The notes under the pieces were generated by a model that worked only from the letters and a program-made list of their open reading frames with translations, searched no databases and was not told where the DNA came from. A program made the position numbers and the translations under genes. DNA of 64,000 nucleotides, taken from NCBI GenBank assembly GCA_963768185.1, contig CAVYGS010000005.1, positions 868,001-932,000 on the forward strand, written 5' to 3'. Position 1 is the stretch's first letter, and each line of letters opens with the position of its first letter. This document shows, piece by piece, positions 52,257 through 61,547 of this stretch. Source of the stretch: Palsa-461 sp963768185 (GTDB lineage Bacteria > Actinomycetota > Acidimicrobiia > Acidimicrobiales > RAAP-2).

Positions 52257-53312
52257 GTGAAGATCGCCATGAGCCTCGCCTACGCCGGCGGCTTCCGAGA
52301 GTCCGTCAAGAGGGTCGCCGAGCTCGAAAAGGCCGGGCTCGATCTCGTCTGGGTGGCCGAGGCTTACGGGTTCGATTCGCCGAGCCTCATGGGTTTCATC
52401 GCTGCGCAGACCGAGCGGGTCGAGATCGGCTCGGCGATCCTGCCCATCTACACGCGGACGCCGACGCTCATCGCCATGACGGCTGCCGGCATCGACGCCC
52501 TGAGCGACGGGCGGTTCCAGCTCGGCCTGGGCGCCTCGGGACCCCAGGTCATCGAGGGCTGGCATGGTGTCGCCTACGAGTCCCCGCTCCAGCACACCCG
52601 TGAGACGATCGACGTCTGCCGGAAGGTCTGGGCGCGCCAAGAGCCGCTCACCTACGACGGCCGGACCGTGCACATCCCACTGCCCGAGGGACAGGGGACG
52701 GGCCTCGGCAAGGCGCTCAAGATCATCGGCCACCCGGTGCGAGAGAGGATCCCGGTCTGGGTCGCCTCGCTCGGCCAAAAGAACGTGGAGATGACCGCCG
52801 AGGTGGCCGAGGGCTGGATCCCGATCTTCTTCGCGCCCGAGAAAGCCGCAAAAGTCTGGGGTGCGTCCCTCGCCACCGGGCGGGCCAAGCGCGACCCGGC
52901 ACTCGGGCCGCTCCAGATCACCGCAGGCGGTCTGGTCGCGATCGGCGAGGGCGAGGACGTCGTTGCCATGCGCGACTTGTCACGCGCGACGGTTGCGCTG
53001 TACGTCGGCGGCATGGGCGCCAAGGGACGGAACTTCTACAACGACGTCGTGCGCCGCTACGGCTACGAAGAGGAGGCGGACGAGATCCAGGACCTCTACC
53101 TGTCGGGCAAGAAGAAGGAGGCGGAGGCGGCCGTCCCCGACGAGCTCCTCGAGTCGATGACGCTGTGCGGACCCGAGAAGTACGTGGCCGAGCGCATCGC
53201 CGCCTACGCCGAGGCCGGAGTCACCCACCTCCAGGTGACACCGGTGCCGACCGGCGACCAGACGCCGACCCAGCTCATGGAGACGGTGCGGACCCTCGTC
53301 GACGAGCTCTAG
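52257..53312 (+). CDS. LLM-class F420-dependent oxidoreductase
   Basis: 351-aa luciferase-like TIM barrel. ELEKAGLDLVWVAEAYGFDS, IGSAILPIYTRTPTLIAMTA, DALSDGRFQLGLGASGPQVI and EVAEGWIPIFFAPEK are typical of actinobacterial F420-dependent members. GTG 52257 lies 6 nt after AGGAGG. Oxidises or reduces an unknown substrate. It overlaps the convergent SDR gene by 4 bp. Confidence 0.88.
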   Translation: MKIAMSLAYAGGFRESVKRVAELEKAGLDLVWVAEAYGFDSPSLMGFIAAQTERVEIGSAILPIYTRTPTLIAMTAAGIDALSDGRFQLGLGASGPQVIEGWHGVAYESPLQHTRETIDVCRKVWARQEPLTYDGRTVHIPLPEGQGTGLGKALKIIGHPVRERIPVWVASLGQKNVEMTAEVAEGWIPIFFAPEKAAKVWGASLATGRAKRDPALGPLQITAGGLVAIGEGEDVVAMRDLSRATVALYVGGMGAKGRNFYNDVVRRYGYEEEADEIQDLYLSGKKKEAEAAVPDELLESMTLCGPEKYVAERIAAYAEAGVTHLQVTPVPTGDQTPTQLMETVRTLVDEL

Positions 53313-54052
53313 GCCGCGACGAACTCCTCCCACCGTTGGCGCCCGACGGCACGGTTCGGACAGGTGTTGCGGCCCTCACGGAACCCGTCGGCCACCTTCC
53401 CGGGGATGGGCAGGCGCACGAAGTGCCTCGGACGGCCGTGCTTGGCCTGCCAGACCCGCACCATCGCCTCCAGCGTGTGCACCTCGGGTCCGCCGATCTC
53501 CTCGAGCCCTCCGCGGGGCTCACGATGCACAAGGTCCACCACCGCGTCACCCACCTCGCTCGACGCGATCGACTGGAAGCGGAAGTCGAGTGGCAATGGA
53601 GCGACCGGAAGCCTTGAGGCTGGCGCCAGGAGCATCGCGATGAGCTCGTGGAACTGCGTGGCGCGCAAGATCGTGTACGGCACGACCGACGCGGCGATCT
53701 CACGCTCGCAGGCGAGTTTGTTGCGGTAGTAGACGAAGGGGATCCGGTCGATCCCGACTATCGACACGTACAGCAGGTGCCCGACGCTCTTCGACGCGTC
53801 GAGGAGGGAGCGCGTCTGACGCAGGTCGGCGGGACCGAGCCGGTGGGTGTCGGATGCCGCGTGGACCACGAGCTCGGCGTCGGCCACTGCGGCGGCAACA
53901 CCCTCTCCGGTGCTGAGGTCGCCAACGTGCGTTCCGGCCCCTGGCCGCCTCGAGAGGACCCGCACCTCGTCGCCCCGGGCCCTGAGCCCGGCCACGATCG
54001 AGCGGCCAAGGGTGCCGGTCCCGCCGGTGACCAGCACGACACTCACGATCAC
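53309..54052 (-). CDS. Atypical SDR / NAD(P)-binding protein
   Basis: 247 aa. The cofactor loop is VTGGTGTLGRSIVAGLRARG with RVLSRRPG next; HLLYVSIVGIDRIPFVYYRN carries the YxxxK-like Tyr/Lys pair. Members of this NmrA/atypical-SDR group often act as quinone reductases or redox sensors. ATG 54052; the outer IS110 element lies upstream. Confidence 0.86.
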   Translation of the reverse strand: MIVSVVLVTGGTGTLGRSIVAGLRARGDEVRVLSRRPGAGTHVGDLSTGEGVAAAVADAELVVHAASDTHRLGPADLRQTRSLLDASKSVGHLLYVSIVGIDRIPFVYYRNKLACEREIAASVVPYTILRATQFHELIAMLLAPASRLPVAPLPLDFRFQSIASSEVGDAVVDLVHREPRGGLEEIGGPEVHTLEAMVRVWQAKHGRPRHFVRLPIPGKVADGFREGRNTCPNRAVGRQRWEEFVAA

Positions 54053-54264
54053 GATCCTAATGAGGGCGGATCAGCTCGCTGAGGCAAGCTGATCTCCGAG
54101 CCACCCAGCGGGAGCACTTGAAGATCTCGGGCCTTGAGCCCTATCCCTAGAGCGTGCCCCGCCGGGCGGTGAGGAGTCAGACGGCTGGTGGGGTGACGTG
54201 CCTCGAGCACTGAAGCATTAGGTCGCCGCTGGACTCCTCGGGCTCACGAGCGAGAGGAGGAGCG
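54053..54264 (+). ncRNA. Non-coding 5' region of outer IS110; possible bridge RNA
   Basis: 212 bp without a gene between the SDR start and the IS110 transposase. IS110-group elements encode a structured bridge RNA in this position. GATCAGCT and AGCTGATC form a perfect 8-bp stem with a 10-nt loop (54069-54094), and GC-rich pairing is possible near 54150. The element's exact left end was not found, so part of this is host DNA. Confidence 0.35.
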
Positions 54265-55185
54265 GTGCTCTTGGTGGGAGTGGACTGGGCCGAGGACCAT
54301 CACGACGTCTGCGTGATGGCCGCCGACGGCACGGTGCTCGGGACGCGTCGGGTCCCCGACAGCGTGGCCGGGGTGGGCGAGCTGCATGCCCTCGTCGCTG
54401 AGCACGCCGAGGAGGAAGCATCCGTGCTCGTCGGAATCGAGATCGACCGCGGGCCGTTGGTGGGCTCCCTCGTGGCGTCGGGCTACGAGGTCTACGCCAT
54501 CAACCCGATGGCCTCGTCGCGTTATCGAGAGCGCCACGTCACCTCGGGGGCCAAGTCCGACCCAGGCGATGCCAAGGTGCTGGCCGATCTCGTCCGCACC
54601 GACGCCCACAATCACCGGCCCATCGCCGGCGACAGCGAGCTCGTCGAGGGGGTGAAGCTCTTGGCCCGGGCCCACCAGAGTGCGATCTGGAGCCGCCAGC
54701 GCCAGGTCAATGCGCTCCGCTCGGCCTTGCGGGAGTACTACCCCGGTGCCCTGGCCGCCTTCGGCACCGACCTCGACAGCACCGACGCCCTGGCCGTCCT
54801 CTCCCTCGCGCCCACCCCCGAGCTGGGCCGTGGGCTGTCGAGGTCCAAGATCGCCTCGGCGCTGCGTCGTGGCGGACGCCAGCGCAACATCGAGCGCCGG
54901 GCCGCCGAGATCCAAGAGGCGCTTCGAGCCGAGCAGCTCGAGGCACCGGCGGTCATCTCGGGTGCCCATGGGATCGTCACCCGCTCGGCCGTCGCCCTCA
55001 CCTTGGCCTACAACGCGGAGATCACCGCCCTCGAGGCGGCCTTGTCAGAGCATTTTGAGCAGCACCCGGAGGCCAAGGTCGTCCGATCCCTGCCAGGACT
55101 GGGGACGGTCCTCGGCGCCCGGGTGCTGGGCGAGTTCGGTGATGACCGCACTCGTTTCTCGAATCCCAAGTCTCGCAAGAACTAC

Positions 55186-55483
55186 TGCGATCATTCTCGC
55201 GAACCATTCGCTGTCGGGATCTGACCCGAAGAACTACCGGCCCGTGCCTTTCCGGCGATCAGTCGGTCTCGACGGAGGATGGTTTGGTGACGTCCGCGAC
55301 GTCGATCTGACCCACACGGCCACCGGCTTCGTGCCTTGGACTTGATCTGTCGATCGACGACGCGAGCGTCACAGGCACGGTCAACCGAGCGAGCAGTGAC
55401 CTGATAGGAGGCTGGCAAGAGCCCCGTCGCAGTACTGTCCGCCCGCTCGGCGACCGGCCATCGACCAACTTGAGAGGAGAACG
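55186..55483 (+). ncRNA. 5' non-coding region of inner IS110; possible bridge RNA
   Basis: 298 bp between the inner element's left junction and its transposase ATG, the expected place for a bridge RNA in IS110-group elements. Its open frames show no homology. AGAGGAG lies before the ATG at 55484. AAGAACTAC occurs just before the junction and again near 55221, which may reflect target and donor-end similarity. Confidence 0.35.
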
Positions 55484-56587
55484 ATGGCAAGAACCACGAT
55501 CCCACAGGCGCGACCGAGCGTCGTCATCGGGGTGGACACCCACAGGGACGTCCATGTGGCCCGGGCAAAGGACCAGCTCGGCCGCCTGATCAACGAGCAA
55601 ACGATCCCGGCCAGCGCCGCGGGGTATCGCTCGCTGCTCACCTGGGCGAAGACTCTCGGCGAGGTCGAGGCGTTCGGGATTGAGGGCACCGGCAGCTTCG
55701 GCGCGGGGCTCACTCGCTTCCTCCTCGACGAGGGACAGACGGTGCTCGAGGTCACGCGCCCGAACCGTCAGCGCCGGCGACGCAACGGCAAGTCCGATCC
55801 CGCTGACGCTGATGCAGCCGCCTCTGCCGTCCTCTCCGGGGAAGCGGCCGGACTGCCGAAGACCGGTGACGGCCCGGTCGAGATGATCCGAGCGTTGCGC
55901 CTCGCCCGCAAGACTGCCGTGAAGGCGCACACCCAGGCGATCAACACCATGAAGGCGTTGATCGTCGACCGCGTCCCCCGAGCTCCGCGAGTCGCTGCCG
56001 CGGTCACACCGGTCGACGAAGCCGCTCGTCAGAGCCTGCGCCGAATTCAATGAGGAGCCGCTCACGTCCCCGCTCGCCGCACACCGACGGGCGCTTTGCT
56101 CCCTCGCCGTCCGCTGCCTCCAGCTCGAGGCCGAGATCGCCGAGCTCGCTGCGGCACTCGACGAACTCGTGAGTTCGGACCGCTCCTGAGCTCGTCAGCC
56201 GCTATGGCGTTGGCACCGACTCTGCTGCCGCACTCCTCATCGCGGCGGGTGACAACCCCGAACGTCTGCACTCTGATGCCGCCTTTTCGAGCCTGTGCGG
56301 GGCCTTCCCGGTTGAAGCATCCTCCGGCAAGATCGGTCCGGCACCGGGTGAACCGTGGCGGCAACCGCGACGCGAACGCCGCCTTGCATCGCATCGTCCT
56401 CGTTCGCCTTCGCTGGCACGAGCCCACACGTGCTTACGTCGAACGCAGAACCAACGAGGGCCGGACCAAGCGCGAAATCATGCGCTGCTTGAAGCGCTAC
56501 GTCGCTCGCGAGATCTATCGCGTGCTTTCTGAGAGCAGATTGGAACAACCCGTTCAGCACTCATCACCGTCGACAAGCGTGGCTTGA
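55484..56587 (+). pseudogene. Inner IS110-family transposase, multiply frameshifted
   Basis: Starts MARTTIPQARPSVVIGVDTH (DEDD-domain Asp) and continues FGIEGTGSFGAGLTRFL and GKSDPADADAAA up to a TGA near 56053. The remainder is spread over frames: TSPLAAHRRALCSLAVRCLQ, then RYGVGTDSAAALLIAAGDNP, then HRVNRGGNRDANAALHRIVL to REIYRVL. At least three frameshifts, near 56050, 56175 and 56335, show it is dead. Confidence 0.82.
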
Positions 56588-57034
56588 CGCGGATAGGAGG
56601 ATCGCCGGGACGTCGCCGATCACCAAGGCATCGGGCAAGAGCCGGATCGCGCTGGCCCGCCACGCCCGCAACCGCCGACTGGCCGACGCCTGTGACCAGT
56701 GGGCTTTCTGCGCCTTGACCCACTCAGCGGGGGCCCGTCGCTACTACGACGAGCTCCGAGCCCGGGGCAAGACCCATCGCCAGGCCATCCGCCAGGTGTC
56801 CAACCGTCTGGTCGGGATCCTGCATGTCTGCCTCGAACGCGATGTCCTCTACGACGAGACGGTCGCCTGGCCAACCACTCCCGAGCTCGCCGCTTGACCA
56901 GTTAGGGGCATGGGGTATCTAGGGACGACCCGCGGTACATCAGCCCTGACCTCGCCTTCGAGCGACCACCCGCCAGCGCACATCGACCGGCGTGTGGACG
57001 TCGACGCTGGTCTTGAATCGCCTGGCTGACCACT

Positions 57035-57397
57035 TCAGGGGCCGCGCCGGGCTGGCTTCGCTCCGGCCTTCTTTGGCAGTGACCTCGCATAGTCGATGCC
57101 GATGCGGGCCCACCGCTCCAGGTCGCGCTTTGTGCGTACGCCGTCCGCATCCACGCGGAGCCAGCCGTCCATCGGCCGGCCACGCATCTCGAAGGGCCGC
57201 GAATGCGCCCGGTTGAGCAGCTTTTCTGTCAGCGCGGGGTCCACGCGCAGCAGGAGGCCGCCCTCCCGGCTCACCGCAATTGACATGTTCCCGTCGATTA
57301 GGAAGGCCAGTCCACCGAACATCTTCTGCTCGCTCAACCCGGCCTCGAGGCCGACGATCTCCCGGAGCCGATTGGCCAGATCCTCGTCATAGGCCAT
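57035..57397 (-). CDS. TfoX N-terminal domain protein
   Basis: 120 aa. MAYDEDLANRLREIVGLEAG, KMFGGLAFLIDGNMSI and ERWARIGIDYARSLP are the TfoX/Sxy N-terminal domain signature. No competence genes are nearby; in Actinobacteria these small proteins are of unknown role. The Lys/Arg-rich tail may bind nucleic acid. ATG 57397. Confidence 0.87.
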   Translation of the reverse strand: MAYDEDLANRLREIVGLEAGLSEQKMFGGLAFLIDGNMSIAVSREGGLLLRVDPALTEKLLNRAHSRPFEMRGRPMDGWLRVDADGVRTKRDLERWARIGIDYARSLPKKAGAKPARRGP

Positions 57398-57545
57398 GAG
57401 TCAGCGTGCCACGCCGCAGTGACCGCCCCGTTCCCGCTGGCCCGGCTCGTGCCGATGTGCCGTCTTACGAGACGGCCCGACACAGGTGACGACTCCGCCA
57501 TCGGCGAGGACGGGCCAACCGCAGCGGGTGGGCCATTCTGGAGGC

Positions 57546-59027
57546 GTGAGCGCTGCGGAAACCGGGGGCGAACGGCGCACCCGCCTGTTGGTGCCGACCT
57601 TGGTGCTGGTCGCGGCGACCACCGCCGTCGTGAGCAGCCTGGGCGCGCCCCTGATCCCGGCGATCGCCCGGTCCGAGAGGGTCTCCCTCGGCACGGCCCA
57701 GTGGGTGCTCACTGCGGCCCTCCTGGTGAGCGCGGTGGTCACGCCCATCCTGGGCAGGCTGGCCGACGGCTCTCGGCAGCGACGGCTCATGCTGGTCTGT
57801 CTCGCCCTCGCGTTCGGGGGCTGCGTGCTCGTTGCGACGGCGCACAGCTTCGGGGTGATCGTGGTCGGTCGCGGCTTCCAGGGCGTGGGGGTGGGGGTGG
57901 TGCCGGTGACCATGGCGATGGTGCGCCGCCACCTTCCCCATGACGCCGCGCAGCGTGCCATCGCGACGTTGTCGATCTCCAACATCATCGGAATCGGGCT
58001 CGGCTACCCACTCTCCGGATTCATGGCCGAGGCCTTCGGCTTCCACGGTGCCTATTGGTTTGGCGCCATCACGGTCGGCGTCTCACTCACCCTGGCGTTC
58101 TTCGTCCTTCCGACGTCGCCACCGATGATCGAGCCCAAGTTCGATGTCCTGGGCGGAGTGGTAATCGCCCTCGCCATCACTGGCCTCTCGGTGTACCTGA
58201 GCGAGGGGGCGGGTTGGGGATGGACGTCGGCCATGGCGCTCAGCGTGCTCGCCGCGACGATCCTGTGCATCGTGTGGTGGGTCCCCCACGAGCTGCGCAC
58301 CACGGATCCGCTGATCGACCTCCGCCAAGTGAAAGAGCGCCTGGTGCTCACCGCGGACAGTTCGGGGCTCCTCATCTGCATCGCCATGTACCTGTTCCTC
58401 CCGGTGATCGTGGAGTTCGCGCAGGTCCCCCGCTCGGTCGGCTACGGCTTCGGCACCTCGATCGTGGTCGGGGGTGCGATCCTCGTCCCGCTCTCGGTCG
58501 GGACATTCTTCGCGGCGCGCTTGCGCGCCGGGTATGAGCGCCGCTTCGGGGTCCGCACGATGATCCCGATCGGATCCTTGGCGTTCGCGATCTCCTGCTT
58601 CTTCTTCGCGTTCGAGCACCGCGCTCTTTGGGAAGCGTTCGCGACGATGGGTCTCGGAGGGGTTGGCGCGGGTTTCACGTTCGCAGCGATGCCCGGGCTC
58701 GTCGTGCGTGGCGTGCCGCCGAGCGCGACGGGAAGCGCGCTCGGCTTCTACCAGGTGCTGCGCAGCATCGGCCTGTCCATCGGCAGCGCGCTCGCGGCGG
58801 CGATCCTCGCCATCTTCACGACGAGGGGCCGCCTGTACCCAGAGGTGGCCGGATTCCGCACCGCGCTGATCGTCGGCGGCACCGTGTGCCTCCTGACCGC
58901 GGTGGTGAGCTACGTGCTCCCCGGCGCGATCGTCGAGCGGGGACCCGGCTCGGCCTCCGGCCAACCCGACCGCGGCGGAGGGGAGAACGCTGGCCTCGAG
59001 AAGGAGATCGCCGAGACGGTGACCTGA
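57546..59027 (+). CDS. MFS transporter, DHA2-like drug exporter
   Basis: About 493 aa with some 13-14 membrane segments. GAPLIPAIARSERVSLGTAQ with WVLTAALLVSAVVTPILGRL ADG and VVGRGFQGVGVGVVPVTMAM are motifs A and C-like of the 14-helix DHA2 family. Proton-driven efflux is expected, substrate unknown. The start is uncertain: GTG 57546 is used; GTG 57486 adds 20 residues. Confidence 0.87.
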   Translation: MSAAETGGERRTRLLVPTLVLVAATTAVVSSLGAPLIPAIARSERVSLGTAQWVLTAALLVSAVVTPILGRLADGSRQRRLMLVCLALAFGGCVLVATAHSFGVIVVGRGFQGVGVGVVPVTMAMVRRHLPHDAAQRAIATLSISNIIGIGLGYPLSGFMAEAFGFHGAYWFGAITVGVSLTLAFFVLPTSPPMIEPKFDVLGGVVIALAITGLSVYLSEGAGWGWTSAMALSVLAATILCIVWWVPHELRTTDPLIDLRQVKERLVLTADSSGLLICIAMYLFLPVIVEFAQVPRSVGYGFGTSIVVGGAILVPLSVGTFFAARLRAGYERRFGVRTMIPIGSLAFAISCFFFAFEHRALWEAFATMGLGGVGAGFTFAAMPGLVVRGVPPSATGSALGFYQVLRSIGLSIGSALAAAILAIFTTRGRLYPEVAGFRTALIVGGTVCLLTAVVSYVLPGAIVERGPGSASGQPDRGGGENAGLEKEIAETVT

Positions 59028-59035
59028 GAGTGCAA

Positions 59036-59797
59036 CTAGGCGGCGATCGTCGGGAGCACCGCCCCGAGCCGGCCATGCACGACGGCGTCGGCCAGCCGGT
59101 CGAACGGTGTCGGCTCCTCGTTGACGATCACCACGGCGGCGCCGTGCTCGGCGGCCAGCGGCACGAGGCCGGCCGCCGGGTACACGGCAAGGCTGGTGCC
59201 GACGGCCAGCAACACGTCGCAACGCAGCGTCGCCTGCTCGGCCCGTCGGAGGTCCGCGACGACCAGGTTCTCCCCGAAGCTGATCGTCGCGGTCTTCAGG
59301 ATCCCGCCGCAGTGCAGGCACGGCGGGTCCTCCTCGCCGGCCCGGACCCGGTCGAGCGCATCCTCGGCCGGTCGACGGTCCCGGCACGACATGCACACGA
59401 CCTCGCGGATGGTCCCGTGGATCTCGACGACCTTCTCCGGGTCGTTGCCTGCGAGTTGGTGGAGGCCGTCGATGTTCTGCGTGACGAGGAGGTCGAGCCG
59501 GCCCTGGCGCTCGAGGTCCACCAGCACGCGGTGCCCCGCGTTGGGCTCGGCCACCCAGACCGGCGAGCGCAGCCGGCTCCGCCACGCGGCCTTTCTCGCC
59601 TCCTTGTCCCTGAGGTAGACCTCGATCCGGGCCAGCCGTTCGGCCCCGGGGTTCTTCGTCCAGACGCCGTCCGGTCCGCGGTAGTCGGGGATGCCCGACT
59701 CGGTCGAGATGCCGGCGCCGGACAACACGACGACACGACCACCGCGCGACACCAGGTCCCGTGCCGTCGCGACAGCGTCGTCAAGCTCCCCGGGCAT
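59036..59797 (-). CDS. cobB: Sir2-family NAD-dependent protein deacylase
   Basis: 253 aa. VLSGAGISTESGIPDYRG binds NAD, TQNIDGLHQLAG and H127 in EIHGTI form the active site, and C135, C138, C160 and C163 (CMSC, CLHC) the zinc site. GTSLAVYPAAGLV is the last NAD motif. The residues expected in desuccinylases (A/Y/R set) are not clearly present. Could reverse acylation of acyl-CoA synthetases (family knowledge). Confidence 0.92.
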   Translation of the reverse strand: MPGELDDAVATARDLVSRGGRVVVLSGAGISTESGIPDYRGPDGVWTKNPGAERLARIEVYLRDKEARKAAWRSRLRSPVWVAEPNAGHRVLVDLERQGRLDLLVTQNIDGLHQLAGNDPEKVVEIHGTIREVVCMSCRDRRPAEDALDRVRAGEEDPPCLHCGGILKTATISFGENLVVADLRRAEQATLRCDVLLAVGTSLAVYPAAGLVPLAAEHGAAVVIVNEEPTPFDRLADAVVHGRLGAVLPTIAA

Positions 59798-59910
59798 CCA
59801 GACCGCAGGCTACGCCGACCCGCGGGACCAACTCGTCTGCGGAGGCGACCGCGTTCACCCGGTCTCGGCCGGGCGCACGTTGGAACCACCCGAGATGTGC
59901 TTGGGGAGCG

Positions 59911-60432
59911 CTACTCGCCGACCTCGCCATCGGCCAGCTCGCGGGCGATGTCGAGGTGGCCCGCGTGGCGGGCGTACTCCTGGAGGACATAGGCGAGGAT
60001 CCAGCCGAGCGTCGGGCGGGGGTCGGTCTCCGCGAACCGCCCGCCGGCCGCCGCCACGTCCGAGAGGCGGGCGCCCCGGACAATCCGTCGTGTTGCCTCG
60101 CCGCCCGCCTCCAGCCGGGCCAGGAGGCTGTCGACATCGTCGTCGGCGGCAACCGCCCAACGGCCCGAGGTGTCGGCGTCCCCGCGCGGGTCGTCGACCG
60201 GCTCAGCGAGAAAGCCCCAGACGAACCAGCGCCGCTCCATGTAGATGAGGTGCTTGAGCAGTTCGAGCGGCGTCCAACCCGACGGGAGCCGGCTCGTCCG
60301 GAGCACCGCTTCGTCCAGGTCGCCCAGCTTGGCCGCCACGACGGCCCGGTAGTAGTCGAGAAAGCCCACGAGGATCGCTTTGGGATCTGCGAGCCCCGGC
60401 TCGGGCTTGCCCACCGATCGCTGGGCGCTCAT
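59911..60432 (-). CDS. DinB/DUF664-family protein (mycothiol transferase-like)
   Basis: 173 aa. FLDYYRAVVAAKLGDLDEAV, PLELLKHLIYMERRWFVWGF and AYVLQEYARHAGHLDIAREL with metal histidines mark DUF664. Related bacterial enzymes include mycothiol- and bacillithiol-dependent S-transferases. Its ATG overlaps the stop of the ribbon-helix-helix gene (4 bp), so it is the third gene of the SPFH operon. Confidence 0.85.
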   Translation of the reverse strand: MSAQRSVGKPEPGLADPKAILVGFLDYYRAVVAAKLGDLDEAVLRTSRLPSGWTPLELLKHLIYMERRWFVWGFLAEPVDDPRGDADTSGRWAVAADDDVDSLLARLEAGGEATRRIVRGARLSDVAAAGGRFAETDPRPTLGWILAYVLQEYARHAGHLDIARELADGEVGE

Positions 60433-60641
60433 CTCGTCGCCGCCTCGTCGCCCGCCCGGGGTCGGCCGCGCCGCGGGAGGGGTGCCGCCTGCTTGGGCAT
60501 CCTCCCGGCTTCGGCCAGCGCCCGGCGCAGCAGCATCTCGACCTGTGCGTTCAGGCTCCTCAGCTCATCGTCGGCCCAGCGGATCAGCGCGTCATGGACG
60601 GCCGGGTCGATCCGCAAGAGGACCTGCCGGCGCTGGCTCAT
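60429..60641 (-). CDS. Ribbon-helix-helix (Arc/CopG-type) DNA-binding protein
   Basis: 70 aa. RRQVLLRIDPAVHDALIRWA gives the ribbon strand and helix 1, then DELRSLNAQVEMLLRRALAE helix 2; the tail is Pro/Arg rich. Small Arc-type proteins bind DNA as dimers and often control their own operon. It overlaps both neighbours by 4 bp, so all three are translated together. The likely binding site is the palindrome at 61548-61598. Confidence 0.82.
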   Translation of the reverse strand: MSQRRQVLLRIDPAVHDALIRWADDELRSLNAQVEMLLRRALAEAGRMPKQAAPLPRRGRPRAGDEAATR

Positions 60642-61543
60642 GAATAGAGCGAACCGGCGTTCACGATCGGCGAGGCTGGCTGGTCGCTGCAGAGGACCAC
60701 CATGAGGTTGGAGACCATGTTGGCGGTCCGCTCCTCGTCGAGGGAGACCACGCCGTTCTCGGTCAGGCGGTTGAGCGCGAGCTCGACCATGCCGACGGCG
60801 CCCTCGACGATGCGGGAGCGGGCGGCCACCACGGCGTTGGCCTGCTGGCGGCGCAGCATCGCCTGGGCGATCTCCTGGGCGTAGGCGAGGTGCGAGATCC
60901 GGACCTCCATGATCTCGATCCCGGCGATGGCGACCCGAGTGGCCACCTCGTGGGCGAGCTCGCCCGCCACCATGTCGGTGGAACCTCGCAACGACGTGCC
61001 CGTGCCGAGCGTGTCGTCATAGGGGTGGCTGACCGCCACGTGACGCAGCGCCGACTCGGCCTGGACGGTGATGAAGTCCAGGTAGTTCTCCACCGCGAAG
61101 GTGGACTTCGCAGGATCGACGACCTGCCAGACGACAATCGCCGCGATCTCGACGGGGTTGCCGTCTGCGTCGTTCACCTTCAGGTGGTTCGTCTCGAAGT
61201 TCCGGACCCGGATGCTCACCCGGCGGTGCGCCGTCAGCGGCAACACCCACCAGAAGCCGCTCTTGGTGACCGTCCCGACGTAGGCCCCGAAGAACTGGAC
61301 GACCGAGGTCTGCCCCGGCGGCACGATGACGAACGACGGGAGGATGACGAAGAAGCCAAGGATCGGCAGCCACAGGATCACCTTCAGGTGATAGGCGGCC
61401 AGCACGGAGAGGCCGACGCACGCGAAGAGGGCGAGCACGGCAAAGAACCCGCTGATCGCGAACGCCGGGCGCCCCTCGATGTCGACCCGTGCCCCCTGGT
61501 GCCCGACCGGCTGGGCCGATACGGCCGTCTCGGTGTTGGTCAT
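60638..61543 (-). CDS. SPFH/band-7 domain membrane protein
   Basis: 301 aa. Two N-terminal hydrophobic segments (GFFAVLALFACVGLSVLAAY, LPILGFFVILPSFVIVPPGQ) anchor an SPFH domain (TSVVQFFGAYVGTVTKSGFW, NPVEIAAIVVWQVVDPAKST) and a helical coiled end (AQEIAQAMLRRQQANAVVAA). Scaffold of lipid microdomains. ATG 61543; its ribosome-binding GAGGAG lies inside the 22-bp palindrome. Confidence 0.9.
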   Translation of the reverse strand: MTNTETAVSAQPVGHQGARVDIEGRPAFAISGFFAVLALFACVGLSVLAAYHLKVILWLPILGFFVILPSFVIVPPGQTSVVQFFGAYVGTVTKSGFWWVLPLTAHRRVSIRVRNFETNHLKVNDADGNPVEIAAIVVWQVVDPAKSTFAVENYLDFITVQAESALRHVAVSHPYDDTLGTGTSLRGSTDMVAGELAHEVATRVAIAGIEIMEVRISHLAYAQEIAQAMLRRQQANAVVAARSRIVEGAVGMVELALNRLTENGVVSLDEERTANMVSNLMVVLCSDQPASPIVNAGSLYS

Positions 61544-61547
61544 GATG

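Larger units (their letters stand above)
55186..56603 (+). mobile_element. Inner IS110-family element inserted in the outer one
   Basis: 1418 bp whose removal exactly restores the outer transposase frame (KNY then AGTSP). It consists of about 298 bp of non-coding 5' DNA and a decayed IS110-type transposase gene. No terminal inverted repeats or target duplication were recognised, as usual for the family. Confidence 0.8.
54265..56897 (+). pseudogene. Outer IS110-family transposase, interrupted
   Basis: DEDD-type RuvC-like domain in 54265-55185: LLVGVDWAEDHHDVCV, VGIEIDRGP, KSDPGDAKVLADL and LPGLGTVLGARVLGEF. Reading stops at SRKNY, where another element is inserted; the rest resumes at 56604 (AGTSPITKASGKSRIALARH through the stop at 56897). 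Joined, the two parts give 404 aa, normal for the family. The break removes the serine-containing C-terminal Tnp domain, so it is inactive. Confidence 0.88.
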
